From NCBI RefSeq assembly GCF_040712315.1, contig NC_134021.1, forward strand, positions 24,640,501-24,704,500: a stretch of 64,000 bases of DNA. Direction: 5' to 3'. This document shows, one piece after another, positions 42,849 to 54,673 of the stretch (position 1 is its first letter; each line of letters starts with the position of its first letter). This DNA is from Castanea sativa (lineage: Eukaryota > Streptophyta > Magnoliopsida > Fagales > Fagaceae). The notes below the pieces were generated by a model that worked only from the letters and a program-made list of their open reading frames with translations, made no database searches and was not told the origin of the DNA. The position numbers were made by a program, and so were the translations under genes.

Positions 42849-45800
42849 TCACAAGCCAAAATTTCTTGAAGTGAGTTTGTCCCCATGCAATGTAACTTTC
42901 CAGCAATCAACTTGGAAAATAAAGACAAATCTTTTTGGGCACAACTGCAAAATATATTTAAAAAATTAAAGTTTAACTATCAGCATCCCCCAATATGAAG
43001 TCAGATGATAAGAAGAGAATGTAAATGCTCGTAGAGCAATTACTGATCCAATCTATCAAAAAAAAAAATTATTGATCCAATAAATATAGAAATAGTGTCT
43101 CTTTAGTTTCAGATGTCTTTTACAACTTCTAGCTCAGGGGCACACTCAATTTGTTTTACTTTCTACTATGCATGAAAGTGTAAGGCTCTTGTGAAGCATG
43201 GAAATTAAACCCTAATTTAGACATGGTGTAAATGAACCACCCAAAATCCGGTGACTTTCATTGCATATTTAGGCATTAAAATATACCTTGTGTTTCTTTT
43301 TCTTTTTTTTTTTGGGGGGGGGGGATAGGTAGATAGTGGGGGCCTTGGTGTGATGGCAAGTACCTTCCACCAAGGTGAGAAGTTGCGGGTTTGAGTCAGG
43401 AAATTAGCCTCCAAAAAAAATTGAGGGTAAGGCTGTCTACCTTCACCTTTTCAAGACCCTACAAAAGCGGGAGCTTGTGTATTGGATACAACCTTTTAGA
43501 TAGTGGGGAAGATGGGAGGTGGGAGTTCGAACCACAAACATGGAGTACCACAAAGGATACCATTACCGTTGGGCTATCATTTGAACCCCCTGTATTTCTT
43601 ACTTTTACTAAATAGTATGGCAGACTCCTTTGGTTTTGCTAAATAGTTAGAGATTTCCCTGATTAAGATAATTACTTCACTACCTTGTCAATTTTCAAAT
43701 ACTGCAAAATCATGGACAGAAAATATACTAGTCAAACATTTTATTTTGCCAGCTGTAGAGCTCCATTACTTCATATAAGAAAAATTGTATAAAAGGCTAC
43801 ACAAGCATATACACAATGCAGTCAATCTAAATCTTCCTCATGCATGCATGTTTAGTATGAGACTATAAGAGTATCAAAACTACAACTAATTATGGTTAAA
43901 TTAGTTTGAAGTTGGGGCTGGTGGATGAATTACCTCGGAAGACATCATCTTGTGTAATTATCCCAAATGTTTCTGCAATTTCACGAATCATGATACCGCT
44001 CACTCCAGTGAAAGAAGTTGCTTTACACTCAGCAACTGCCAGAAATTTGGAAGGAAACTGTAGTAAGTAATTAAATATAAAAAAATAAAACAAATAAAAC
44101 AAATTTAAAAATAAAAAAGAAGAGAGAGAGATAAGTGCAGGACATTTGAATTTTTTATGGGGGTCTTTAGAGGAGTGTTTCAAACATTCTTTGGTGGCTT
44201 GGGAGAAGGTGCATTCACCATTAGAGATGGGTGGTTTGGGGATTAGGAAGTTAGTTCACTTCAATCAAGCCCTATTAGGAAAATGGTTATGGAGGTTTGG
44301 CCAAGAAGGAACTCATCTCTGACAAAGGGTTATTGCCACCAAATATGGAGAGGGTCAAGGGGGGTGGAATACTAAAGTTTGCAGAAGGGCCCATGGGTGT
44401 GGTCTTTGGCGTGGTATTAATGACGGTTGGGAGAAGTTCTCCAAACATTTGGCCCTCGTGGTGGGTGATGGCTCTCGCATTCTTTTTTGGCATGATAGGT
44501 GGATTGGGTATACCTCACTTAAAATGCTTTATTCTAATTATATGTGTGTTCAAATGACAAGGAAGCTTGCATTTCTGATGTATTGTGTCATCAGGAGGGT
44601 GGGAATCATAGATTTTGGAATTTGAGATTTTATAGGAATTTTCATGAGGGAATTAGAAGATGCCTTCTCCTTCCAGGATTTCATTCAATCTCGGATTCCG
44701 AGAGGCATTGGATGTGATAGTCCCCATTGGTGTCTTAATGGGAATGGTAAGTTTGATCCGGTCCTTTTATAATAAGATTAGGGATACCGCTCTCTCTAGC
44801 TTCCCTTGGAAGGGGATTTGGAAAGCCAAGGTTCCTAAAAGGGTGGCTTTCTTCATGTGGACTGCAGCTCATGGTTGGATACTTACCTTGGATAATTTGA
44901 TGCTCCGGGGTCTCCCTTTGGTGAATAGGTGTTGTATATGCTATTGTAATGAGGAATCTATGGACCATCTTCTCCTACATTGTCCTATAGCTCATTCTTT
45001 GTGGGTGCAAATGTTACAAGCTTTTAGGATCCAAACGGTCATGTCAGGTTCAGTGGAGAGTTTGGTGTTTTGTTGGACTAATTGGTTGGGGAAATTTTCT
45101 TCGGATGTATGGAATATGGTTCCTGGCTGTTTGATGTGGGTTGTTTGGATGGAAAGAAATCGGCGCTCTTTTGAGGCTAAAGAGAAATCGCTTGTTCATT
45201 TACAAGCTCTATGCCAGAGTACTCTTTTTTATTGGGCTAGGTGCTGGGGTTCTTCAAATTGTTCTTCTACTTTGGAGTTTCTTACTTCCCTTAGAATTGG
45301 CCCTTAAGTTGCTTTTCATATCTTTGTTGTTTTTTGTTGTTGTTTCTTGTGTTCACCATCTTGAACACCTTGTATTTGCTGTTTTCGATTTTTCAATATG
45401 ATTCTTATTACTTATCCAAAAAAAAAAATAAGTGCAGGACTTTTGTGCATATGTATAGGTTTTTTTATTTTTTTGGAAAGGTGGGGGGTCCTTTCATTTA
45501 TTAATCTCTTTTACTGCAGTTGACACTGCTGATTAGTGTGCAGATTAAGTCTATGTGCGCAGCACTCCAAATAATTTAATAAGCTGGTGAACATTTAATA
45601 GACTATACATGGCCCTCAGACGCACAGACAAGATATCATTGAACATTCCTTTTGAAGTAAAATGATTCAAAGGAAAAAAAGAAACAAGGGGGGAGGGGGT
45701 GACTTAAAGGCTTTTGCCCTTTCAGTAAGGAGGTTTCAAAACACTTTTTCAACTACAAATTTATTAAACTCCACTTTTTTGTAGGTACAGCTTTTTCAAA

Positions 45801-48800
45801 CAACCCTGTTATTAAAAGGCTGAAAAATAAGTTGTACCAAACGGGTAAAAAGGATATCCCCATGAACTTGAAGAGTCATACAGTGTACCTCTCTGTGAAT
45901 TTTGGACTTCTTGCCAGTAACAACTCATCAAAGGACACTAGCGGGGGAACTACCTGTGTATCTTTTTCCAAATAGGGTTTGCTTTTATATTCTCACTATC
46001 TTATATTTGTTCCGTATGACAATTTTTGCAGTTCTTTCCAAAGGCATAGTACTGCATGCACAGGTAAATGTTTGGTATCCATTGGGTAAAGTTATTGAGC
46101 TGTTAGATTCTTGGCAGAGCAAGTTTGGTAGACATCGAAATATAGATTTCTAGAGGGTTGCGCTGCATTGTTCGTTTTGGTGCTTATGGCTGGGGCAGAA
46201 TGCTAAATGCTTTGAGGATTGTGAACGGGGTCTATCCTTGATATAAAGTCTTTCTTCTTCAGTACTCTCGTTGATTGGAGTTTATTTTTACCATCTTGTT
46301 CTTGTTTGTCCCTCCTTGATCTTATTGATCATTGTAATCTGGGTTCTTGATTTTAGCCACTATAGTACATTTTCAGTGTATTTGGTTGTTCTTAATAAAA
46401 AAATTTACATTATTTATATAAAAAAAAAAGTATCCCACAAGTGACAGGAAATTTACATGCAATCCAGCAATAACACAAGGAGCAGGCTGTTGCCATTGTA
46501 GACCAGTCCATCATGGCATGATGTAGACAGTAATAGGGACAGGAAAAGGCGGATAACAAGATTACACATCAAAATTACTTCTACATTCTCTAGAAGCAAA
46601 CAGCTACTATAGGTTCCACAAGCACTCTTATTGCAAAGATTTCTGTAAAAAGAGTATAGTGTTACCTAGAATGAAAGCCCCGTGTAGATCTGCGCTGAGA
46701 AGACACTGAGCCAACTGATTTTTCCTGTAAGATCAAACAAAATTATAAACCTGTTTACTGAATGATAATAAGCACATAAAAGAAAGATAAAAAATGCAAA
46801 AAATATTTATAATAATAATGAAGGATAAGAAACTGCATGATTGCAAGATCAGCATAGAAGGACAATATTCCTACCCAACAGTTTTAAGCAGTTGCATCAT
46901 GTAGCCTTTCCACATTTCATGCATAGGCCTAAAAACATCAAACCTGTTATCCAAACACATCCAATAATAATTAGAACATACTGTTGTTTGAGAAAATTTA
47001 AAGGCAGAATCAACTTTGAAACGCATAAAAACAATTATTCTTCGGATTACATCATATGCAGAAGCAAACTTTAATTTCCATCTGTATTCTCTCATCATCT
47101 AAACATTCAAGAGTAAGTCAATTGTTATTTTCCTAATTTCTTCCTCCAAATTGTTAAACAAACTACAGCTGAAAATTCAAAACAATTGGCAAGCATCAAA
47201 CTAGTCAAGACTGGAACAGGGGAAATAGATCCCTCATGTAAAGCCTCTCATAAAACACCAACCCTCTGAAGAGTAAAACCAGTTCAACCAGCAGGATGGG
47301 ATTATTTCTCGAAATTATTGCTTACATAGGTTTGACCCAACTACTTATAAGATAAACCGATAAAGTTACGGTACCAGTTCAAAAAACTACTGCAATGCAA
47401 ATTTCAAGCTTGCAACTCAACTGTCTCAGTGAGCAGTTTTGGCTCAACATTAGATAGAGATAGATGATCAACTTGATACAGCCTTCCCCAGATTCCCAGT
47501 CCAGCTTAGTATGCTTTCCAAAAAATGAAGCTATGTCCTTTTGAGAAGGTTAGCCTAAATAGTAAATACTTAGTTGTTCATGAAATAAGTAGCCACCAGA
47601 TATACAGTGAGAATAATAATATCTAGATTGAAAGTATAGAAGAAGAAAAGGACCACAAGGTCACAACCATGAACAAAGAAGGGAAGCATTAAATTAACTT
47701 AGAAGAAGAAGGAAGAAGAAGGAGAAAAATCATTGAGTCACAACCATGAACAAATCAGAGAAGTATTAAACTCACTTATGAAGCTCTTGGGGCAAATCAA
47801 ATGATCCACATTTTTTATGCTGTTTCATGGACATGTGCTTTTTAGAACGCTTCGAATGCATCCGCAAAGCCCTGATATGAGAACCAGTAGATACGCCACG
47901 TCCTTGTACATAATTATCAAGAAGGACGAAATGGTCAATATGTATTTTTCTGGACTTCTGCATGTACTTCTGAGCCATATCACCATTCTGAAGAAGCTCA
48001 TGTAAAATCTTATTGACCATGTCTCCTTTTCTACTAGAAAGCTGCACGATGCCAGGCAGACGTGAGCCAAGGAGCTGAGAATACATCATCTCTTAATTCT
48101 GTAAAGTCAACTAACTAATTGAAGCAGCTCCAATGATCCAAGGCTCATGGTTCAAAAAGAAAAGATTTACCTTAATATTGGATGCCAGCAGATTCTCGTG
48201 TACAGCTTGAGAGAGCTGCAAATATGCTGGAGCATTTTCTTCAGGATCTGCATAAAACAAAAACAAAAAACAAAAAATTTGACTTCCATCTAATCAATTA
48301 GAATATATATAAGCACAAGGATATAAGTACACATTACATTCCTTTTTTAAAATAAATTTTACTTAAAAAACTAAAACAAGTATATGCATGCCTAAAGCAA
48401 TACCTTGCGAGTTGTGACACAGTAAATATAGAACCACGTTACATTCCTTTTTTTAATACAGTTCATAAAACTAAAACTATATGCAATTTTGCATGCCTAG
48501 AGCAGTACCTTGTTAAGCAGGGTGACTCCAGAAAGAACAAATGCATTCATTATAACAGAACTACAAAGTTTGGTTCTAGAACAACTAACTAGACAAAAAC
48601 CAAAAAAGTGTATGGTATTAAATAAATTGGGAGCCAATCTGGACACCCGAGTAGCCAAACTATTTATAACGGTTGTCTGTTGGACATTGGACATACAAAA
48701 ATGAAGAATTTAAGACTTTTCTGAGACAGCCTTACAAGATGATATTCAAGCTGCGTTTGTTTCGGCTGAAAATGAATTTGAGAAAATATTTTACACCCTG

Positions 48801-50011
48801 ATGTGTGTTTGGTCACACGTAAAATTTGGTCAAACTGAAAACCATTTCATTGACCGTAAAATTCAACCCCCAAAACCATAAAATCAATTACACACTTGTT
48901 TTACCTTCAAACTCAGTTTTACGAACTGAAAATCTGAAGAGAGACTGAGCGAGAGAGAGCCCAAGCCGAGCAAGGAGAGGGTACTGCCGGTGATGCCCAG
49001 AACCACCCCTTAACATACAGCCCCGCCGTCGCATGCAAGCCACTCCGCCGACCCATCCCTTGTCCTCGTCCTCACTGACCCATCTCCATCGACCCATCCC
49101 TCGTTCGAACCAACCCATACCTTCAAATCAAGTTTTAAGGATTGAAAACCAGACACAAGAGAGAGAGAGAGAGAGCTTGAAGGGAAAGTGAACCCGAAGA
49201 GAGAGAGCTTGAACCTGGGATAATCTCATCGTCGCTGCCGGCTCATAGTCACCGCCTGAAGCATGTCATCACCGCCAAACACAGATCGGAGCCTTGTCAT
49301 CTCATTCTCATCGCCGCTGAAGCTCGTTTTCAACTCCAAACACAGATCGGAGCCTTGACCCGATTTCAACCTCTCTCAATCTACCTCTCTTTCCCTCAAT
49401 CTCTCACTCTTTCTTCCTCCCCCTCTCTATTTGACCGAGTTTGAAAGTTTAATGGTTTTATTTTGATTTTTGTTTCTTTAAAAAGTTTATATCTTGCATT
49501 TTTCTATTATAAATTTGTTTGGAAGCTGAGGAAATGTGAGAAACTAGTAGAAAATTTGTATTTTTCAGAATGTTACCAAACACTTGAAAATGTTTTCTAA
49601 TACAATTTCCAAAATGCAACCAAATATTAAAAAATATTTTCCTTTCCCAAAAATATTTTCACCTGCAATTATTTTACGCTCGGAAATTCATTTACATGGA
49701 GCCAAACACAGCCTTATTTCTTAATGAAAATTTTTTTCCCCTAATAAAAGGGAGATCCTCAAAACCAAAGTTAGGCATACAAGAATTTTTTTTTTTTTTT
49801 TAATTTAAAAAAAAAAACACCTTTCTTGTGTTGAGCATCAAATGAGGGAGTGACCGCTGCATCAGTTTTATCTGTTAAAGAAGTTGTCCTATGAGGTTCT
49901 TTCCCATCTCCTTCTTTTATACTCTTTTTGTTCTTTTGTTGTAGCAAACCTCCGCTTCAATGCCTCCAAAGCATGTTTTCTTGGATCTTGAATAGCTGTT
50001 TCAGTAGCCAT
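42849..50011 (-). CDS. POP4: RNase P/MRP protein subunit POP4 (Rpp29)-like gene, seven exons, two frame breaks
   Basis: Exons on the minus strand by GT-AG sites: 50011-49821, 48247-48171, 48041-47776, 46943-46875, 46724-46666, 44035-43934, 42944-42849. Products in order: DPRKHALEALKRRF; LSQAVHENLLASNI; KILHELLQNGD, KRSKKHMSMKQHKKCG and SFDLPQELHK; FRPMHEMWKGYM; AQCLLSADLHGAF; VAECKATSFTGVSGIMIRE and ETFGIITQDD; then VDCWKVTLHGDKL. The order matches plant POP4, a core protein of the RNase P and MRP ribonucleoproteins that process tRNA and rRNA precursors, with an Sm-like fold in the C-terminal half. Phases join cleanly. Two lesions break the frame: five A's instead of four in exon 1 near 49927, and one base missing after an A5 run in exon 7 near 42932, giving a stop at 42907. 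Both could be sequencing errors. Start chosen at the only ATG before DPRK. Total would be about 285 residues. Confidence 0.85.
43342..43496 (+). mobile_element. tRNA-derived SINE (Au-like) with target duplication
   Basis: It begins GCCTTGGTGTGATGGCAAG (A-box-like), has GCGGGTTTGAGTC (B-box-like) and ends GCGGGAGCTTGTGTATTGG, ACAACCTTT, the tail type of the Au SINE family. It is flanked by TAGATAGTGGGG at 43330-43341 and 43497-43508. It sits in the last intron of the POP4-like gene, in opposite orientation. Confidence 0.85.
44144..45427 (+). mobile_element. 5'-truncated L1 LINE in a POP4 intron
   Basis: Frames joined across slips give MGGLGIRKLVHFNQALLGKW (44225), VIATKYGEGQGG, VGDGSRILFWHDRWIG (44465), then WKAKVPKRVAFFMWTAAHGW, CCICYCNEESMDHLLLHCP (the zinc-binding region of plant L1 RT) and the WMERNRRSFE tail. 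A poly(A) tail ends at 45427. The flanking repeat ATAAGTGCAGGAC stands at 44131-44143 and 45428-45440. It contains only the 3' end of ORF2. The 215-codon frame at 44660-45307 is part of it. Confidence 0.95.
45955..46429 (+). mobile_element. Second 5'-truncated L1 LINE, 3' end
   Basis: Text reads LGKVIELLDSWQSKFGRHRN, a stop, then FWCLWLGQNAKCFEDCER and TLVDWSLFLPS, the C-terminal end of another L1 subfamily. A poly(A) tract (46420-46429) closes it. The left border is not sharp and no target duplication was confirmed. Confidence 0.7.
46944..47775. other. POP4 intron 3
   Basis: AT-rich intron. The part next to exon 4 (46944-47005) is the source-like copy of the text found at 15208-15290. Nothing else recognisable. 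Confidence 0.6.
48749..49714. repeat. Probable TIR element in POP4 intron 1
   Basis: The left end AGCTGCGTTTGTTTCGGCTG and the inverted right end AGGCTGTGTTTGGCTCCATG are imperfect inverted repeats. Both lead into text with AAAATGAATTT/AAATGAATTTCC and TTTGGT motifs. The interior holds CT-rich and GA-rich tracts (48950-49440). Several chance frames (for example 48888-49118) fall inside. The superfamily and target duplication were not settled. Confidence 0.5.
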
Positions 50012-50754
50012 GGAAACTAGAATAGTTCACAGCCTTCCTCCTCACAATATGAAGAAAATGGAACCACCTAAAAGGATGTGGAAAATGAGCTTGTTCAGAA
50101 ACTTAAAATTAAAGATTTGGAAATTAAAAAATTTCAAGATTTGAACAATGTAGTTATGGGTCTCTCTTTCGTAAGAAAGCTACCCTCTCAACCTATAGAC
50201 ACAATCACACATCTCAATAACAATCTTCTATCATCAATGGCTCAAGTCAATGGTTCAAATTACTCTCGCAGCCAGAGCCAATCTAGAGCTAAGCATGAAC
50301 TGATAGCTCCTTGTGTTTAGAATTTACCGGTTTATGGTGAAAGAACATCATCACTAAAGCTATTATAATTTTATACACAAAAAAATACTTCAAACTTCAA
50401 AGTCAGATGAGAATCATACCATTATCACTGAAATTTTAATCAAACACCTTCACGCATACTCAAATCAAGTCTAAGAGAGAGAGAGAGAAACTCACAGTCA
50501 CATAGACAAACACTTAAGAGAGACACTCATGGAAACTCTTGGCAACTTTGGATTATGCCTAAGCCACATTGCAAAATTGGGTTATGATTTTTGAGGTGAA
50601 ATTACTAGAGAAGACGTTTGAACTGTAAATATTGAATTCTTCAGCAAATTTTTATTTTTATTTTTATAAATCAAATCCTAAAAGTAACCACTTTTCAAAA
50701 CATATTGGCAAACTATGCTAGTATATGTAAGAATTATAGACAATTGATCATTAA
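50012..50754. other. Upstream region of the POP4-like gene
   Basis: A plus-strand frame at 50078-50320 (KLKIKDLEIKKFQDLNN, then Ser/Gln/Asn-rich) has no recognised domain and no support as a gene. The promoter and leader of the POP4-like gene should lie at its left side; I see no clear TATA box. Confidence 0.4.
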
Positions 50755-51061
50755 CATTAAATTAGCCAATAGCCTTCTAAATCTCAAACACATACGCAAA
50801 GTCTAACAATGGCAAAATCAACAAGGTCCCCAACTTACAACTAATATATATAAGTTCGGTGAATTTTATTGGTACCCAATAAAGAATTTGATCTAAAAAC
50901 CACGAAAATCAACGAATTTTAGAGCATTATCACATGAGAGGTTTAACTATATGCCGGAGCAACAAAGTATTGATAGCAACTACATGAAATTTAATTTTCT
51001 TACAGAACAGAAGATCTGGGCGGAAAAACCCGAAAAGAAATCTGCACCCAATGATATCACC
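50755..51061. repeat. Third copy of the duplicated segment of 15208-17075, interrupted
   Basis: AATAGCCTTCTAAATCTCAA, AACAAGGTCCCCAACTTACA, AACAAAGTATTGAT and CCCAATGATATCACC follow the order of the two tandem units. The match stops at 51061, where a hAT-type end begins. Confidence 0.85.
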
Positions 51062-51600
51062 CAGGGCCAGCCCTTCCACTAGGCCTATTAGGCAATTGCC
51101 TAAGGCCCCCAAGTGGAAGGGGGGAAGGGGTAGAAGGCAAAAAAAAAAAATTGGTTTCAGATGAATCTAAAAAAAATCTGGCACATTCTTTTGACCAAAA
51201 ATACAAAATTTCTGTTATATCCGGTTAAACATTGGTAGCACAAAAAAAACATTTTGGTCTATACAAAATCAATTGTCCCAAAAATAACATCATTATCCTC
51301 TAGACAAACCAAAATTCAACAAGATAAACTACAAATCCGGTCTAAGAAATTAACCACAAAACAATCACAAATCAAAACAAAAAACAAACCTCAAATCCCT
51401 AAAATTTTTACCGTTTCTCTTTCTCATTCTTGCTCAGCTTCTTTCTCTCAGCTCTTGCTCTCCACCTTTCTCATTCACTGTTGCTGGCTGCCTGGCTCAA
51501 GCTTCCTCTGATCTAAATTATCCGATCACATCTGATCTGAAAACTCTGAACTGACTGAGGAGTGAGGACTGCCGACTGTCGCTGCTGCGTTTTGATTCTG
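51062..51600. mobile_element. Left end of a hAT-like element, right border not found
   Basis: CAGGGCCAGCCCTTCCAC, followed by GGCCTATTAGGCAATTGCC and GGCCCCCAAGTGGAAGGGGG, is a hAT-type terminus of the same group as at 15366. The pre-insertion 8-mer would be ATATCACC. The inverted end CAGGGCC was not found to the right, so the element is either truncated or longer than I can follow. The end coordinate is approximate. Confidence 0.5.
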
Positions 51601-51835
51601 CAGATGGATGAGTTTTGACTTTTAAGGTATAAAAAGATGGAAGATGGAAGTGCACTAGTAGAAAAAACTCAAGGTACATAATGGAAAGATGGAAGAAACT
51701 GGTCAAATTTATATTGGTTGCAGATATCAATGACACAAGCCAGACCATTTGAAATAACATTTTGGTATATAGCAAAAGCAACAAAGGAAATTGAATGGTA
51801 AAGTCAACCTAAAAAATTGCTTCTGTTAATACCAC

Positions 51836-51905
51836 TAGTATCAGATTTTAGTTTCCAATAACCCAAGACTGGTATCAGATTTTAGTTTCCAATAACCCAA
51901 GAGAA
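51836..51905. repeat. Direct repeat of about 34 bp, two copies
   Basis: GTATCAGATTTTAGTTTCCA plus ATAACCCAAGA occurs at 51838-51871 and again at 51872-51903. Confidence 0.9.
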
Positions 51906-52054
51906 AGCATGAAAATCATCTAACCAGCCTTTCCAGAGTATCTAAATTTAATGGGAAAGGCTTGCTGCAATGACATTCTCACTTAACAAAAGATTTCTTT
52001 GATGGATATTTCACCATAGGCATAAAAAATTTAGCAGGAACTACAAAAATGACT

Positions 52055-52106
<52 letters not shown>

Positions 52107-52696
52107 CCCAAGTACAAAATCATGAACTGTTATCTTTGGGGATTAGGAGACGTTAACTTTTTTTACATTCGGTGGCTAAATAATCAAATCATTGTCACTA
52201 GAAATAAATTATCAAACGACACAATCGCTCATGGAATCAAGCTTTTCTAGTAACTACATGGATAAACAGTTTTACTAAAAATTATTGTAATTTTGGCCGT
52301 TTAAATTTCCTTGGCTGGAGATATATTGAAAACTATAAACCTCTAACTAACAGATTAAACAGAGAGCATGGAATCAAGCTCTTCTGATTTGGTTGTATTT
52401 GTTCCTTGTTCAGAGTGTTCACCATAGTGAACATGATGTTCAGTTTTTTCAATAAAAGTCTTATTGCCAATCCAAAAAAAAACAGAGCAACCTAAAGGTA
52501 TGATTAAACCTACAACCCACAAATACAAATGAAGTCCCATAATCAGGTAATAACAACCACTTACTAAACATAAAGATTAGCAAAAATATTTTTGCAAAAA
52601 CCAATAATCATGCAACAACCCAAAAATATCATACAAACCCCAACCCTTAAAGAACTGCAATATGCAATATCTACGAACATATACAAGCAAAGCAAG

Positions 52697-52728
<32 letters not shown>

Positions 52729-53503
52729 AATATACCGAAGTTACAAAAAACCTGTACCACACTACTACATAAATTTGGCTTGTTCTATGTTACCTCTAGG
52801 GTATGGCACCCACCATGATCAAAATCGATTATTTCATATGTTGTTATTTTAGTTTTTGTTTATATTCATTATAGAATGGTGGATATCAAAATAATTGAGA
52901 ACACAGTGTTATGATCATAATGGCTACCATCAATTCCTAACTTCCTATAAATTCAAGCAAACCCCAGCGAAACCCAAAAAACCAATATAAATACCCCATT
53001 GTCTTCTCTATCGAACAGTTGGCGTACAATAGAGATGAGGCCAAAATTTTAATTAGAAATTAAAAAACTCTAATGGAATCAGATTAGCTTATTGACTCTA
53101 ATAAGAATAATTAAATATCAAAATAGAAATAAGATCAAGAAACAAAGTGAAAGACATCAACGTAAATTAGAAAGACAGAAAAAAAAGAACCCAGAAACCC
53201 AAGGCCTAAACTTAGACAGTAGCTAAAGCAAATCATGCAAAACCACTAAATCATCAACTTGTAGAATAAACCAACAAATTCAAACATGATGCAAAACCAA
53301 TTAAATCAAATTTTGGGTACCGATTTCCGTGATTGAGCCGATGTTATCAGTTCTCCGTTCTTCCTCGGGTGGTTGACCCAAACTCCAACTGAAAGCCTTG
53401 GTTTGGGGGTTGAAAGATGTAAGCCACGGTTTTGTGAGAGAGAGAGAGTTACGCAGATCTTGTGACTGAGAGCTGATTCCCCTTTGTTTTCTGATGAGAA
53501 GCC

Positions 53504-53534
<31 letters not shown>

Positions 53535-53618
53535 AAGAAAGAGTAAGGGAGGAAAGAAACAAAATGTCACTTTTTATTCAATCGGGTATTATTTTAAGGG
53601 AGAACATTGTTTATGGCT
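51906..53618. other. Region with weak coding signal and microsatellites
   Basis: A (TA)n run (52061-52105), an A run of about 30 (52698-52727) and (GA)n (53505-53530) are present. The minus-strand stretch 53560-53320 (a (CT)n leader with a frame ending GTQNLI) and a small frame at 52355-52540 might be first and last exons of one minus-strand gene, but I cannot connect them. Confidence 0.4.
52355..52540 (-). CDS. Possible small membrane protein or terminal exon, unrecognised
   Basis: A 61-codon frame starting at ATG 52540 encodes one hydrophobic helix (LWVVGLIIPLGCSVFFWIG) followed by a polar, His/Glu/Thr-rich tail (EHHVHYGEHSEQGTN). A single helix with a polar tail is more gene-like than its neighbours. 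There is a plausible acceptor-like pyrimidine-poor context only, and no homologue that I recognise. It may equally be chance. Confidence 0.2.
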   Translation of the reverse strand: MGLHLYLWVVGLIIPLGCSVFFWIGNKTFIEKTEHHVHYGEHSEQGTNTTKSEELDSMLSV

Positions 53619-53837
53619 AACCCGGGGGTTGGCTGAGTTGGTAGAGCTTTCAGTCTCAAAGTGCTTGTACTGGGCTCGACTGAGTGTGCTTCCTAGTTCG
53701 AGTCTTGCTACTTGCACTTTAAAAAGAATTTTCTGGGCCAGTGCTTTACCCCTGCGCAGGGCTCTCTCGGCACGAACAGTAATTAGTCTCTGGTTGAAAG
53801 CCTTGAGAATACACTGTAGGCAACCAAAAAAAAAAAA
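53619..53837 (+). mobile_element. tRNA-derived SINE with poly(A) and 16-bp target duplication
   Basis: The head GGTTGGCTGAGTTGGTAGAG is a pol III A box and GTTCGAGTCTTGC is a B box; the body ends in an A run (53826-53839). It is flanked by AACATTGTTTATGGCT (53603-53618) and AACATTGTTTATAGCT (53838-53853), one mismatch. The 93-codon frame crossing it is chance. Confidence 0.95.
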
Positions 53838-53853
53838 AACATTGTTTATAGCT

Positions 53854-54673
53854 GCTGCATTAAAACCTACAGTATCTCTCTTGCTCTTTAAATTAAGAGA
53901 GATACTGTAGCAACTCTAAACTTAATAGTGATACAGAGACTTTTGGAGCATGATTTTGCTGTGTTTTCTCTCCAAATAAGGCTTTAGAGAGCCATTTGTA
54001 GATGCTGTAAGGCTTGGCTTTCTCTACTTTTTATTTGTTAAGACTGGGCCAGTTTATATTGAGCTATGGCTAAACGGTTTTTTTTTTTTTTTTTTTTGGG
54101 TTATGGTGTAATAGGCCTGGTATCTTCTTGGCAGGGTTGGGCTTGTACTTTTGTTATGGCTGTACTTTTTTTTTTCTTTAATTTTAATCTTGTGTTTTTT
54201 ATATATATTTTAGTTATTGGGAATATAATGAATAAGGGTCCGTTATATTGAACATTACTTTAATAACATTGTTTGTATTTTTTGAAAATACGTGTGGATG
54301 AAAAAGTGTGTAAAAATACATGTAATGTTATTTAAAAATTAAAAATTATTACTTAAAATGGCATACCAAACGGCCCCTAAATCTTTATTTATCTAGGTTG
54401 AGATTGCTAAAAACTTGTTATTGTTCAGTGAAACTACAACAACTTTTTATATAAATCAAGTTCTATTTCTTATTTGCTCTATACTTGAAAGTTATTTTTT
54501 ATTTTAGTCTTTATAAATATATTATTTGATTAGAAATGTCCACTATAAAATATGCATTTGGATATAAAAAACTTTATTAAAAAAAAACTAATTGAGTTTC
54601 AAAAAGTATTAATGGATAAATTTGTTATTAGTAATTAACAAAATATAACACAAAATTTAGATGAAAAAATCAC
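53854..54673. other. AT-rich intergenic sequence left of element C
   Basis: A short possible MITE (54238-54378, GGTCCGTTATATTG on the left and AAACGGCCCCT on the right) lies here, not proven. Otherwise nothing recognisable. Confidence 0.35.

Larger units (their letters stand above)
44036..46665. other. POP4 intron 5 with LINE insertions
   Basis: The intron is expanded by two 5'-truncated L1 LINEs (separate entries). The rest (45441-45950) has no coding signal and includes a roughly 400-bp AT-rich stretch with a G run at 45690. Confidence 0.5.

Noticed and set aside
47817..48005. 62-codon plus-strand frame
   Set aside because: Complement of POP4 exon 3.
50078..50320. 80-codon plus-strand frame upstream of POP4
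   Set aside because: Starts with a Lys/Leu/Ile-rich stretch that looks helical, but no domain, splice context or homologue could be recognised.
53629..53910. Possible functional tRNA gene at the SINE head
   Set aside because: A and B boxes are present but the sequence does not fold into a cloverleaf with a paired acceptor stem, and the unit ends in poly(A) with target duplications, as a SINE does.
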